Assembly (NCBI RefSeq): GCF_003477995.1 | Contig: NZ_QUEM01000016.1 | Location: forward strand, 1 to 64,000 | Source of the DNA: Bacteroides sp. OF04-15BH | Lineage (GTDB): Bacteria > Bacteroidota > Bacteroidia > Bacteroidales > Bacteroidaceae | DNA: 64,000 nt | Reading direction: 5' to 3' | Part shown: positions 9,008-18,542 of the stretch, in pieces | Layout of the letters: each line of letters opens with the position of its first letter | Position numbering within the stretch: the stretch's first letter is position 1 | The notes under the pieces: generated by a model | The model's database searches: none | What the model was told of the DNA's origin: nothing | Seen by the model: the letters and a program-made list of their open reading frames with translations, nothing else | Made by a program: the position numbers and the translations under genes

Positions 9008-10675
9008 TTATCGGAGCACTTTGATCAGATTTCCCTGTGCATCGCGAACAATATAGATACCCTTCTGATTCGGCTTTTTGTCCCAACGCAATCCGTCCAG
9101 ACTCCAGCAACCTTCTTCTGCTCCGGCCTGTAGGAGCGGAGCATTGACCGAGGTAATCACATTCTGGTCGTCTCCCCCCATAAACTGGAATGAAGCCCGT
9201 CCGGTCTGTGCATCATAAGTCATTTCCGTTATCGGCTTGCCCATCAGTCCCCAAAGACCCACATATACATTCGCCGCCGGAGTTGATGTATCGGTCAGCT
9301 CATTATTACCGGCCTCGTTCGGATACAGGTCATGACGGATGCTTTCTTCATATTCCGCCTCGTTCACTCCGGTTACCAGTTGCAGACGCTCATTGTCGGC
9401 AGCAATCACATGCACGCTGGGAGCAGCACTGTTGTTCAGAGAATTGTCTTTCCAGGAATTGGAATTAAATCCGCCGGGCAGATAAACGTGCGTGATGAGA
9501 ATACCCTCAGCCGGACAGTCATGGTTCCATCCCTTTCCGTCGATTGTTTCCAGAATATAGTATTCCGAATTATCCACATTATTGGAAACCTTGAGCGGTG
9601 CCGCATTCGCCGGCCAGCCCACAATCGTAGCCGCCTTGTCCAGCTCTACCGGTTCGGTCCATCCCATACACCATTTCTCCAAAGCACGATAACCCACAGG
9701 CAGGTAACCGCCGCCGTTATAACCGCCGTAATCCATCAAAGACCAGGGGCCCATATTAAACTCGGTCAGGATGCCTCCGTCGGTGCGATAGAAGTCCGGC
9801 AATCCCAACTGATGACTGAATTCATGGCAGAACGTGCCAAAGCCGTCCAGCTCATCATATAGCAGTTCATTACAGCAGGAATAAGCATGGAAAGTCACTC
9901 CGTCAGCCTGCGGCGGGTTATTCACAAATACAGAGGTCTGCGGCCAGATCAGCGTCATGTCCTGAGGATGAGCATGCCGTCCTTCACCGGCAAAGATCAC
10001 ATACGATGCGTCCACCATTCCGTCCCCATTGCTGTCATAGACCGACCAGTCGGGCACAATACCCTGTTCTGAGGCCATAGCTACGGCCTCGCTGACCATT
10101 TCGGCTTCTTTATTGACATAGGAAGCTTCGGGCTGCGACAGCTTCAAGGGACCGATGATTTCAAACTCGGGTGTAAACTTGCCGTCGCTCTGATCGGCGA
10201 AATACTGATAGGCAGAACCGTTTCCGGCTTCCACCTCACTGCGCGTAGCCGCTCTGCACAAACGGTTTTCAAATCCGGCCTTCGGATCCTTTTCCGAGAA
10301 GTCCTTGTCCGCAAAAGAAACCAGAATAACCGGTATGCGGGGACTTCCTTCGTGAATGGACATCTCGCCGATACGGTTCTGGGCTGCCGCTCTGGTCCGG
10401 TTGACAACAGCGGCATCCGGACGGCCATACACAAAATTACCCTGTGCATCCTGCACCATCACCCGTCCTTCTGTATCGGTATACCACACTCCGAACTCAT
10501 CGCCATGAGGCATCAGCACCAGTTCGCTTCCATCCGGCCCAGTCACCGTGATGCTCTTGCGGATCACGGGTGAGGCTGCCAAGGAAGCGCAACACAGAAG
10601 CGCCATGGACAGTGTCTTGAAACGCAAAGATCCCTGCATTCTTTTCTGATTTTTTTTCAATCCGATAATACTCAT
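9008..10675 (-). CDS. M6-family secreted metalloprotease with C-terminal sorting-like tail
   Basis: A 555-residue secreted protease. An N-terminal signal peptide (SMALLCCASLAAS) is followed by a ~100-residue pro-region (GDEFGVWYTDTEGRVMVQDAQGN), common in M6 (immune inhibitor A-like) proteases. The catalytic domain starts near RIPVILVSFADKDF and has the zinc site H284-E285-F-S-H288 followed by LGLPDFY, the HExxHxxGxxD pattern. MGPWSLMDYGGYNGGG provides the met-turn. The last ~50 residues (CWSLDGLRWDKKPNQKGIYIV) form a short sorting-like tail similar to the proteins at 1-590 and 10789-14235. I chose the ATG at 10675: longer in-frame starts lie inside tandem terminator hairpins of the upstream gene. 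It likely degrades protein outside the cell or at the surface. Confidence 0.87.
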   Translation of the reverse strand: MSIIGLKKNQKRMQGSLRFKTLSMALLCCASLAASPVIRKSITVTGPDGSELVLMPHGDEFGVWYTDTEGRVMVQDAQGNFVYGRPDAAVVNRTRAAAQNRIGEMSIHEGSPRIPVILVSFADKDFSEKDPKAGFENRLCRAATRSEVEAGNGSAYQYFADQSDGKFTPEFEIIGPLKLSQPEASYVNKEAEMVSEAVAMASEQGIVPDWSVYDSNGDGMVDASYVIFAGEGRHAHPQDMTLIWPQTSVFVNNPPQADGVTFHAYSCCNELLYDELDGFGTFCHEFSHQLGLPDFYRTDGGILTEFNMGPWSLMDYGGYNGGGYLPVGYRALEKWCMGWTEPVELDKAATIVGWPANAAPLKVSNNVDNSEYYILETIDGKGWNHDCPAEGILITHVYLPGGFNSNSWKDNSLNNSAAPSVHVIAADNERLQLVTGVNEAEYEESIRHDLYPNEAGNNELTDTSTPAANVYVGLWGLMGKPITEMTYDAQTGRASFQFMGGDDQNVITSVNAPLLQAGAEEGCWSLDGLRWDKKPNQKGIYIVRDAQGNLIKVLR

Positions 10676-10702
10676 AATATCATGTTTATTAAATCTTAAA
10701 AA

Positions 10703-10764
10703 CCCGCAGCCCAACCGGTTGCGGGAAAAAAGAGGAAAGATAACACAGTCTGTTACCTTTCCTC
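10703..10764 (-). terminator. Tandem Rho-independent terminators
   Basis: Reading the - strand, a 14-bp stem (10764-10751 with 10745-10732, one G-T wobble, 5-nt loop) runs into six T (10731-10726). A 9-bp GC-rich stem (10725-10717 with 10711-10703) then runs into TTTTT. Both end the gene at 10789-14235 immediately after its stop. Two consecutive terminators in 62 bp make read-through into the M6 protease gene unlikely, although no separate promoter for that gene is obvious. Confidence 0.88.
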
Positions 10765-10788
10765 CCAATCATTTATCTGTCAATTAAA

Positions 10789-13700
10789 TTATTTAACAGC
10801 TACCTTCTTACCATTAATGATATAAAGTCCTTTCTTCAGATTCTTCACTACGGAAGCATCAGCCTTATGATAGAGCAATACACCATCAATTGTGTAAACG
10901 GTTACCTGAGCATTGTCGCCCCATACATTCTGAATACCGGTAGCCGGACCAGCAATGTGGTAAGTCAATGTCATGGCAGGTATTGGCTCGAAGTTAGAGT
11001 AAGCCAGCATGCCTTCCGGAATCTCCAGAGTGTAGTCACCCGGCTCAGTGATTGTCTCATCCAAAGTGTAACGGTAACCCAAGAAGTTTTCCCAATTACC
11101 ATCTTCGAATACCCATTCCAACTTGTCGGCATTGAACTTAGCCAGTTCGTTACCATCCTTATCCTTCAGAACCATCTCCTTGGCATAATCATTGATTTCA
11201 ATGCCCTTGAAGAAGAATTCGCTCAACTCTTCCACTTCAGCACCGTCGGCCGGAGTGATTTCGATTGGTTTCGGAGCCGCAACGACAACAATTGAATACA
11301 TCAACTTAGGATTGCACTTACCACCGGCAAACTCAGTTGCACCATACTCATCATCACCGAAGGCTTCTTCCGGAATGATCAACATGTAAGAATCAGGAGT
11401 AGTCACTTCCTTCTCCAAAGTTACCAGAATGGTGAAGAACTCATCTTCCGGATCACGGCTCAAAGTACCGGTAATTGTGCTACCGCTCAGACGTCCCACC
11501 AGACTGACTTCCTTAGGATCTTTCTCATTGAGAGAGAATGTAGTCGACATCTTCAGGCGGATTTCCTTAATGCTGTAGACTGACTCTTCGCCAGATGGAG
11601 TTACAGATGCAGGTTCAAAGGTCTTGTCCAGTTCACCGTCACCGGTTGAAGAACCTACAGTGAAGTTATAGACTTCCTCCTTGTTGTTGAATGAATCAAA
11701 CTGTTCACCCAAAATGAAGTAACCGCGTGGCAAAATCACATTGTAAGCTCCGTCTGCCAGAGGCTTGTCAAAGTAATAGATCAGTGAATTAGGCTGATAG
11801 AACGGATTATCCTGTTCTTCTTCAGGAATTACCGGAGTGAACTGAGCGCCGCTCTCAATGCTATAAACCACGGTACGGTTGGCCAAATCATAAATCTTGA
11901 TTTCCTTACTTCCCAGATAAGACTGAGACAGGAACTTGGTACAATCAAATTTGAGTCCGGTAACCACGCCTGCAGTTTCTACGGTAGAGATTGTTACATC
12001 CGGAACCTGTACTGTGCAAGAATAGTATAAAATCCAGTAGCTGCCATCATCTTCTCCATGAGTAGCCTTAACTGTTCTTCCCTGCTCATCCTTTGCAGAA
12101 ACAGAAAGCTGAATTGTTTCTGGAGCTGAAGCCAGATATTCCTTACCGATAACCAAAGTCCAAACGGTCTTGTCCTCATTTGAAGTAACTGACTTCAAGT
12201 CAGCGGTCATACCGAATCCCTGGATAATGAAAGCATTGACATCAACAGCCTTACTGAAAGTCAAATCAATGCTGTAATCCTCGTCAGCAGTTTCAATCTT
12301 CACAGGAGTTTCCAGATTGGTATCGTCTTCCGGTGTCGGTTCCGGAGTGATACTTACCAGAGTTGCGTCGCTGTACTCATAAGGTTTGGTCAAACCGTTC
12401 CAGGTAACTTTGCCTACTCCCAGAGGATCAGCTCCGTAATTGTAATCATTTTCTTCCTTATAAGCAGTAACAGTCAGTTCGTATTGATGACCTTCCATCA
12501 AAACGCAGTCATAATAGAAGTAGTTAGACCATCCGTTTTCTTCTTTCTGGAAGATTGAAGTAGATTTCACAATTTCATCTGTTGTAATATCCTTGATATC
12601 GAAAATCATGAAACCAATCTCGTCATCCTTAGAAGTTGTCAGGGTCAGCGTACCTTCTGATGGAATCTTTTCGTAAGAACCACCATTTTCGTAATTACAG
12701 CTCAAGATCTTCAACTCGGTATCTTCCGGAGAATAAACCGGTGCCTGATAAGTGGCTACTACATCCTGACTATGATCCAATCCATCAACAGTAGACAAAG
12801 CAGACAAGGATACCTTAACCTCAGAACCTTCATCAGCAATCATACGTGGAACCGGTACGGTCAGAATCATGGCAGTGTTATCTGCCGGGTCCTCAACCTT
12901 CTCAATCTTGTCGTTCATGACGATAGTGCTTTTGTTCGCACCACCGGAAACGTAGTCAAAACGTACACCTTCATAAATCAATGTAGCATCGTTCTGAATC
13001 CAGATTTCCAAATTATCCACATCGGTCAGTGAAGAACCATTTGCCGGAGTGAAGTCACTGGCTACATTTGCAGTTACGTCCACCAGATTGAACATAAAGG
13101 AAATAGAACCGACAGCACCTGGCTGTGTAGAAGCGATATACTGTCCGTCTTCAGACTTCAGATTGGCAACCTTAATAGAAAGGATCTTGAAGATATCATC
13201 ATCAGAACTGTAATTCGGAGTCATGTCCTGAGTACGTCTGAGTTTACCAGACAAATCTACGGTAGCCGTATTACCTTCGACAGTTACCGGAATACTCTCC
13301 TGATAATAACCACCGACTGCATCCAGATCCAGATCTCCATAATTCAAAACAGCCTTCGGAGCATCATTGGCATCATTCAACAGATTGCCGTCGAAAGTCA
13401 AGACAATCTTGGATGCAGGATTTGAAGGAACATAATATGAAAGGAAATCGGTGAACTTATCCAGAGATGCACCGGTTACACTAACCAGTTCCAGAGCTTT
13501 TGCAGCTATTTTATAGGTTACGCTCAAAGAACCGTCTTCTCCGTAGATAATGCTCTGGTCTTTAGCATAACGTACCTTGTTCAGAGTAATGGTCAAATCA
13601 TCACCGGCCTTTACCTTCTCTTCCTTAAGCCATCCTGTCAGAACAGACAGAACATCCAAAGAAGCAAAACGCTCAGAAGTGATGTTGACTTCTACGGTTG

Positions 13701-14235
13701 CAGTCTGTGCTCCCGAAGTAATCGTGGCATTGTCGATCAACACATCGTTGTTAAAGGCATAAGACACCAGAGAAGCGTCTTCAGAAGAAAGCACGGAACC
13801 TTCCTGCGGAGTTACAGACACCAGTTCCAGTTTCACCTCGTCTGCTTTTCTGAAAGAAGAAGTAAAGCTTCCGGCATCCATCATCCACTGATAAAAATAA
13901 TAAGTGGCACCTGTCTGAACCTCCACTTCCAGAACTCCATTCACAGCTGTCTTCAGAGTCTCTGTAGAAGTGTCAACATAACGTCCTTTTGTCTGACTCA
14001 AAAAAGAACCGTAAGGAGAATGATTCTCCAATCTAAGGACTCCATTTTCTGTGGCTACGTAAGAAACATAGACTGACTGGAAAGCCTTATACTCATAAGT
14101 CTCTCCCACCTTCAAGTCTATATTCAGATCTTCAACTGCAGAAGACCGAACGGCTTTTGCATCAAGACCTACAAACAGTAAGCATACCAAAGCCATCAGA
14201 ATGCCCTTTACTGAATAAGTAGATAATTTTTGCAT
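10789..14235 (-). CDS. Large secreted multidomain beta-sandwich protein with C-terminal sorting-like tail
   Basis: 1148 residues, with a signal peptide (MQKLSTYSVKGILMALVCLLFVG...DAKA). I do not recognise a named family for the whole protein. The body is a string of beta-rich modules of ~100 residues with recurrent openings such as LVSVTPQEGSVLS, LVSITPEPTPEDD and IEITPADGAEVEELSEF, the style of SbsA/Big_5-like Ig domains in which the first strand ends in P.dG..v. It is strongly acidic. The last ~50 residues (NAQVTVYTIDGVLLYHK ... LKKGLYIINGKKVAVK) are a classic Bacteroidetes C-terminal sorting-like tail. Its own promoter is visible at 14271-14300 and tandem terminators follow, so it is monocistronic. 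A surface adhesin or structural role is possible but unsupported. Confidence 0.75.
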   Translation of the reverse strand: MQKLSTYSVKGILMALVCLLFVGLDAKAVRSSAVEDLNIDLKVGETYEYKAFQSVYVSYVATENGVLRLENHSPYGSFLSQTKGRYVDTSTETLKTAVNGVLEVEVQTGATYYFYQWMMDAGSFTSSFRKADEVKLELVSVTPQEGSVLSSEDASLVSYAFNNDVLIDNATITSGAQTATVEVNITSERFASLDVLSVLTGWLKEEKVKAGDDLTITLNKVRYAKDQSIIYGEDGSLSVTYKIAAKALELVSVTGASLDKFTDFLSYYVPSNPASKIVLTFDGNLLNDANDAPKAVLNYGDLDLDAVGGYYQESIPVTVEGNTATVDLSGKLRRTQDMTPNYSSDDDIFKILSIKVANLKSEDGQYIASTQPGAVGSISFMFNLVDVTANVASDFTPANGSSLTDVDNLEIWIQNDATLIYEGVRFDYVSGGANKSTIVMNDKIEKVEDPADNTAMILTVPVPRMIADEGSEVKVSLSALSTVDGLDHSQDVVATYQAPVYSPEDTELKILSCNYENGGSYEKIPSEGTLTLTTSKDDEIGFMIFDIKDITTDEIVKSTSIFQKEENGWSNYFYYDCVLMEGHQYELTVTAYKEENDYNYGADPLGVGKVTWNGLTKPYEYSDATLVSITPEPTPEDDTNLETPVKIETADEDYSIDLTFSKAVDVNAFIIQGFGMTADLKSVTSNEDKTVWTLVIGKEYLASAPETIQLSVSAKDEQGRTVKATHGEDDGSYWILYYSCTVQVPDVTISTVETAGVVTGLKFDCTKFLSQSYLGSKEIKIYDLANRTVVYSIESGAQFTPVIPEEEQDNPFYQPNSLIYYFDKPLADGAYNVILPRGYFILGEQFDSFNNKEEVYNFTVGSSTGDGELDKTFEPASVTPSGEESVYSIKEIRLKMSTTFSLNEKDPKEVSLVGRLSGSTITGTLSRDPEDEFFTILVTLEKEVTTPDSYMLIIPEEAFGDDEYGATEFAGGKCNPKLMYSIVVVAAPKPIEITPADGAEVEELSEFFFKGIEINDYAKEMVLKDKDGNELAKFNADKLEWVFEDGNWENFLGYRYTLDETITEPGDYTLEIPEGMLAYSNFEPIPAMTLTYHIAGPATGIQNVWGDNAQVTVYTIDGVLLYHKADASVVKNLKKGLYIINGKKVAVK

Positions 14236-14270
14236 AAAACTTAATTTTAAATTAATTTGTTATTCGATTG

Positions 14271-14300
14271 CAAATATAGGGATATATATTAAAAGCCAAA
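14271..14300 (-). promoter_or_regulatory. Bacteroidetes promoter of the 1148-residue protein
   Basis: On the - strand TTTG (14300-14297), 18 bp, then TATATTTG (14278-14271) match the Bacteroides sigma-ABfr consensus TTTG-N19-TAnnTTTG. The box lies 35 bp before the ATG at 14235. Confidence 0.8.
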
Positions 14301-14650
14301 AAAAATATCCTTTTTTTTTACGCAATAAGTAGTAATATTAATGATTTGGAATAAAAAACAGCATTAAAATGAATAAATATAACAATAAATGCATAAAGCA
14401 ATGGATTTATAGTAATATCAAAAAATAAATAGTACTTTTTTTAATTTCTATATTAAGATAAAAGATTAATACATTAACCAATTAAAACATAAAAAACCTT
14501 GCACAACAATATAAATTAACCCATAAAATCCAACGGTTGCTGAAGCACACCTTATATATATAAACAGGAAATCATCACCTGCCGAAAAGATGATTTCCGC
14601 AGACCTCATTTTACTCACTTTTGGGTATTGCATCCTTGGAGGCTTCGGAC

Positions 14651-14658
14651 TACCTTTG
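14651..14658 (+). promoter_or_regulatory. Likely -7 box of ahpCF
   Basis: TACCTTTG matches TAnnTTTG and lies 59 bp before the ahpC start. The -33 element is poor (TTTG only at 14620, 27 bp away), which would fit a promoter that needs an activator such as OxyR; no clear OxyR site was identified by eye. Confidence 0.55.
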
Positions 14659-14717
14659 CATTGTAATTATTACAAAACAGTATTCAAACAAAACCACAAT
14701 TTAAAACGAAGAAAATT

Positions 14718-15284
14718 ATGACTACAATTATCAACACACGTGTACCTGAGTTCAAGGTTCAGGCTTATCATAACGGCAAGTTCGTAACCGTATCCAATGA
14801 GGATATTCAAGGCAAGTGGGCCATTTTCTTTTTCTATCCGGCTGATTTCACTTTTGTCTGCCCTACTGAGCTGGTCGATATGGCCGAGAAGTATGAGCAG
14901 TTCCGTGCCATGGGTGTCGAGGTATATTCCGTAAGTACGGACTCTCACTTTGTACACAAGGCATGGCACGATGCCTCTGAAAGCATCCGCAAGATTCAGT
15001 ATCCGATGCTGGCCGATCCTACCGGAGCTCTGTCTCGTGCCTTTGGCGTGATGATCGAGGAGGATGGCATGGCCTACCGCGGTACTTTTGTCGTAAACCC
15101 GGAAGGTCTCATCAAGCTGGTGGAGATTCAGGACAACAGCATCGGACGAAATGCCGACGAGCTGTTGCGTAAGGTCGAAGCGGCTCAGTTTGTAGCGGCA
15201 CACGACGGCGAGGTTTGTCCCGCAAAATGGAAGAAAGGAGAAGAAACTCTGAAACCAAGCATTGACTTGGTGGGTAAAATCTAA
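14718..15284 (+). CDS. ahpC: Alkyl hydroperoxide reductase peroxiredoxin subunit AhpC
   Basis: A 188-residue typical 2-Cys peroxiredoxin that reduces H2O2 and organic hydroperoxides in the cytoplasm. The peroxidatic cysteine is C48 in FYPADFTFVCPTEL, and the resolving cysteine is C167 in GEVCPAKWKKGEETL. Length and the W-K-K-G-E-E-T-L ending match the AhpC subgroup reduced by AhpF. The ahpF gene follows 15 bp downstream, forming the standard ahpCF operon. Confidence 0.97.
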   Translation: MTTIINTRVPEFKVQAYHNGKFVTVSNEDIQGKWAIFFFYPADFTFVCPTELVDMAEKYEQFRAMGVEVYSVSTDSHFVHKAWHDASESIRKIQYPMLADPTGALSRAFGVMIEEDGMAYRGTFVVNPEGLIKLVEIQDNSIGRNADELLRKVEAAQFVAAHDGEVCPAKWKKGEETLKPSIDLVGKI

Positions 15285-15299
15285 AAAAGGAGGTACTTT

Positions 15300-16856
15300 A
15301 TGCTGGATGCATCATTAAAGGAACAGGTGAAACAGATCTTTGCCGGACTGGAAGCGGACTATCTCTTCGACATCGCTGCAAGAAACGGCCACAAATCTTT
15401 GCAGGAGCTGAAAGAACTGCTGGAAGAAACGGCGTCGTGCTCGGAACGGCTGGACTGTCGCCTGCGCGAAGGAAAGGATCTGGAGCTGCACCTCCTGAAA
15501 AACGGTTCGGACACGGGAATCTGCTTCCGGGCCGTACCGGGCGGACATGAGTTCAGTTCGTTGCTGCTGGCCATTCTCAATGCCGACGGCAAGGGCAAGA
15601 ACCTGCCCGACGAAACGACCACACGACGAATCCAGGCTCTGAAAGGAGAAGCGGAGATTATCACTTACATGTCGCTGTCGTGTACCAACTGTCCGGATGT
15701 GGTGCAGGCTCTGAACACCATCGCCCTGCTGCATCCCGGCATCCGGCACACGGCCGTTGACGGTGCGCTCTATCCTGAGGAGACCCGGGAAAAGGGAATT
15801 CAGGCCGTGCCCGCGGTATTTTTAGGCGATCAGGTGTTGCATATCGGACGGGGCACCTTGGGCGAATTGCTCGACAAACTGGAAGAAAGGCTCGGCCGGC
15901 AACCGGCATCCGAGGTAACCTCTCCCGAGGAGGTGGATTTTGATGTTCTGGTGGCTGGCGGTGGACCGGCCGGAACGGCAGCAGCCATCTATTCGGCACG
16001 AAAGGGTCTGAAAGTGGGAGTCGTCGCAGGACGTATCGGTGGTCAGGTAAACGAAACCGTCGGCATCGAGAACCTCATTTCCGTACCTCATACCACCGGA
16101 AAAGAACTGGCGGGTGATTTGCGCCGCCATCTGGATGCCTATCACATTCAGGTGTATGACAACCGGCAAATCGAGAACTTTTCTCTGGAGGAGGGACAGA
16201 AAGTGCTGCACACCCGCGGCGGAGAACGTTTCCGAGCCCCGGCTCTGATTATTGCCACCGGTGCTTCCTGGCGCAAGCTGAATGTGCCGGGCGAGCAGGA
16301 ATATATCGGACGCGGCGTGGCCTTTTGCCCGCACTGCGACGGTCCGTTCTACAAAGGACGGCATGTGGCAGTCATCGGCGGAGGAAATTCGGGCGTGGAA
16401 GCTGCCATCGACCTGGCCGGAATCTGTGCCCGTGTAACGGTACTGGAGTTTATGGATTCCCTGAAAGCGGACACGGTGCTGCAAGAGAAACTGCACACAC
16501 TGCCGAATGTGGAGGTGCTCACCGGAAAACAGACACTGGAAATTCTGGGCAACGGGGAAAAGCTCACGGGTCTGCGCCTGAAAGACCGTGCCACAGAACA
16601 GGAAGAAACCCTGGCGCTGGATGGCGTGTTCCTGCAAATCGGACTGACAGCCAACAGCCAGCTGTTCCGCGAAGTGGTAGAAACCAACCGTCTGGGCGAA
16701 ATCGTCACCGACCGGAATGGCCGCACTTCCCTACCGGGAATCTATGCAGCCGGCGATGTGTCGGACGTAAGTTACAAACAGATCATCATCTCCATGGGCG
16801 AAGGCGCCAAGGCCGCTCTCGCTGCCTTTGACGACCGCATTCGCGGAGTATGCTGA
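15300..16856 (+). CDS. ahpF: Alkyl hydroperoxide reductase flavoprotein subunit AhpF
   Basis: A 518-residue NADH:peroxiredoxin reductase. The N-terminal ~200 residues are a tandem thioredoxin-fold domain with the CTNC disulfide (C128/C131). The C-terminal part is thioredoxin reductase-like, with the FAD motif GGGPAGTAAAIYSARKG, the redox pair C343-PH-C346 in FCPHCDGPFYKG, the NAD motif VIGGGNSGVEAA and the closing FAD segment GIYAAGDVSDVSYKQ. It passes electrons from NADH to AhpC. An AAAGGAGG-like sequence before its ATG is one of the few apparent Shine-Dalgarno motifs in this window. A strong terminator follows. Confidence 0.97.
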   Translation: MLDASLKEQVKQIFAGLEADYLFDIAARNGHKSLQELKELLEETASCSERLDCRLREGKDLELHLLKNGSDTGICFRAVPGGHEFSSLLLAILNADGKGKNLPDETTTRRIQALKGEAEIITYMSLSCTNCPDVVQALNTIALLHPGIRHTAVDGALYPEETREKGIQAVPAVFLGDQVLHIGRGTLGELLDKLEERLGRQPASEVTSPEEVDFDVLVAGGGPAGTAAAIYSARKGLKVGVVAGRIGGQVNETVGIENLISVPHTTGKELAGDLRRHLDAYHIQVYDNRQIENFSLEEGQKVLHTRGGERFRAPALIIATGASWRKLNVPGEQEYIGRGVAFCPHCDGPFYKGRHVAVIGGGNSGVEAAIDLAGICARVTVLEFMDSLKADTVLQEKLHTLPNVEVLTGKQTLEILGNGEKLTGLRLKDRATEQEETLALDGVFLQIGLTANSQLFREVVETNRLGEIVTDRNGRTSLPGIYAAGDVSDVSYKQIIISMGEGAKAALAAFDDRIRGVC

Positions 16857-16865
16857 AAGACATGA

Positions 16866-16938
16866 AAAAAATCATCCCAATGAACGGACAGAATCATCAA
16901 AATGATCTGTTCATTTCATTGGGATGATTTTTTCTTTT
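16866..16938. terminator. Bidirectional terminator between ahpF and the efflux operon
   Basis: A 19-bp perfect stem (16866-16884 with 16915-16933) with A-tract on the left arm and T-tract on the right acts on both strands. It contains a second imperfect hairpin around ATCAT/ATGAT. Confidence 0.9.
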
Positions 16939-18542
16939 TATACCATATCCTCGCCGGTATGGATAACAGGTACCCGAACGGTCTTATGGAACGGAATGAA
17001 GCGCGACACAATGGCCAGCACCACAGTCACGGCAAACAGCCATCCGAGCAGTTCCTTCAAAGCCAGCAACGTGCTTTGCTGCTGCAACACATTATAGAGC
17101 GTGTTGGTGGCCACCTGCGTAGCCTCGTCCATCCCCCTTCCCTGCTGCAAGGCCGAAGCCAAAGACGAATTCCAGCGGGACACCGCCAGCGGATCCACCA
17201 GCGTGGTATTCTCGGCCAGCTGAACCAGATATTTCTGCTGCAACCGATAGAGCGCATTGTTGTAAAAGGCAGATGCCACCACCGGCGTGAGCACCGAACG
17301 GAACGTGATCAGAAAGAAGGCATTGGACAACAGATATTTCGGCGGAAGATCCTCCACGGCAAAAAGGGCAAAAGCGATAATCAGCGTAAGCATGCCCAAA
17401 CCGCGCAGAAACATCGGCAAGTAGAGCATCTCATAGGTGCTGTCGGGCGAAATGCCGAAATAAAGCATCCCGAAAAAGATCGCGAAACAGGCCATCCCCC
17501 CGGCAATGAGGAAACGGAAACGCCAGCGCTGCCAGCGGAACCACCAGAAACAGATAAAGGCACCGAGCATATAGCCGGGCAGCAGCCAGATGTAAAGGGT
17601 ATAGCTGTGTGTGTTGTCCACCCGCAGAATCGTGGTGAGATAACTCGTGAGCAAACTGGTGGAAGTGCTGAAAAACATCACAAGCATCATATAGAAGTAT
17701 CCCAGAATGGCCTTCCACTGAAACAGAGGCTTCAGACTGACATAAGGATGTGTGGAATGGAACTGCTCCCAAAGGAACAGGGCTATCAACAACGGGGCCA
17801 GAATGATGTAGAGGATGATGCGCGAAGAGGCCATCCAGTCGAGCACCTTACCGTAAGTGATGACATAGATGAGCATCAGCAGTCCTGTAGAGATAATGAG
17901 CATCTCCCGCAGATGCAGTTCGCGCCAGGGCACCGGCTTGGCCGGACGGTCATGGCGCATCAGCAGCAGAACGGCCAGCAAAGCCACCAGCAGCAGCAAC
18001 ATCATGAAGTAGTACATATACTTCCAGTCGTAATGATAGGCCAGCAGGGCGGTAATGACCATCGACAGCTGTCCGCAACCGAACACCAGCGGATAGAAGT
18101 AGGCATAGAACTCACTGCGCACATCGGCCGGACTGAATATGAACTTGATGCGGCGGATGACCCACAGCATCAGAAATCCTTTCAGAAAACCGATGACGAA
18201 ACTGGAGGCTATGAGCAACTCGATCTGCGACTGCCGGGCGCAGAACCAGCTGAGCAGAAACTGCAAGGTGAGATCGGCCACCAGCAGGGTTTTGGAAGAA
18301 AAGGTGGCCAGAATCTTGGGCACAATGGGATAAGACACCGCCATTCCTGCCGAAGCGGCATAATAACCGATGGTGATGTCTTCGGTATAGACACCGAGCG
18401 TATTGGACACTTCCACAATGCTGCCGGTATAGGTGCCGTTGAGCATGGCGATGGGAAGCATCACCAGAAAGAGAATCATCACCGCCACACGGTCGGGCAC
18501 CCAGGCCCGCACCGGTATTTCCAGTTCGCGCGCCGTCTTCAT
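16938..18542 (-). CDS. MFS efflux permease, EmrB/QacA-like (14 TM)
   Basis: A 534-residue inner membrane drug:H+ antiporter-like protein with about 14 hydrophobic segments. It starts with a short cytoplasmic leader and PDRVAVMILFLVMLPIAMLNGTY. A motif C-like region (GYYAASAGMAVSYPIVPKIL) lies early in the protein. The large polar loop near residues 415-470 (YRLQQKYLVQLAENTTLVDPL) is the periplasmic loop typical of EmrB-type permeases. It overlaps the membrane fusion protein gene by 4 bp and is the last gene of the operon marR-tolC-like-hlyD-like-MFS, so it probably forms a tripartite pump with them. Confidence 0.88.
   Translation of the reverse strand: MKTARELEIPVRAWVPDRVAVMILFLVMLPIAMLNGTYTGSIVEVSNTLGVYTEDITIGYYAASAGMAVSYPIVPKILATFSSKTLLVADLTLQFLLSWFCARQSQIELLIASSFVIGFLKGFLMLWVIRRIKFIFSPADVRSEFYAYFYPLVFGCGQLSMVITALLAYHYDWKYMYYFMMLLLLVALLAVLLLMRHDRPAKPVPWRELHLREMLIISTGLLMLIYVITYGKVLDWMASSRIILYIILAPLLIALFLWEQFHSTHPYVSLKPLFQWKAILGYFYMMLVMFFSTSTSLLTSYLTTILRVDNTHSYTLYIWLLPGYMLGAFICFWWFRWQRWRFRFLIAGGMACFAIFFGMLYFGISPDSTYEMLYLPMFLRGLGMLTLIIAFALFAVEDLPPKYLLSNAFFLITFRSVLTPVVASAFYNNALYRLQQKYLVQLAENTTLVDPLAVSRWNSSLASALQQGRGMDEATQVATNTLYNVLQQQSTLLALKELLGWLFAVTVVLAIVSRFIPFHKTVRVPVIHTGEDMV

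Larger units (their letters stand above)
14236..14717. other. 482-bp AT-rich divergent intergenic region
   Basis: This spacer lies between the divergent large secreted protein and ahpC. It holds the - strand promoter at 14271-14300, a long A/T-rich stretch (14300-14520) without coding signal, a 10-bp hairpin GGAAATCATC/GATGATTTCC (14567-14576 with 14589-14598) and the likely ahpC -7 box at 14651. I saw no gene or repeat in the remainder. Confidence 0.7.

Noticed and set aside
14567..14598. 10-bp hairpin upstream of ahpC as a possible riboswitch
   Set aside because: It is a simple stem-loop upstream of the -7 box, so it would not be in the ahpC transcript; no riboswitch consensus is visible.
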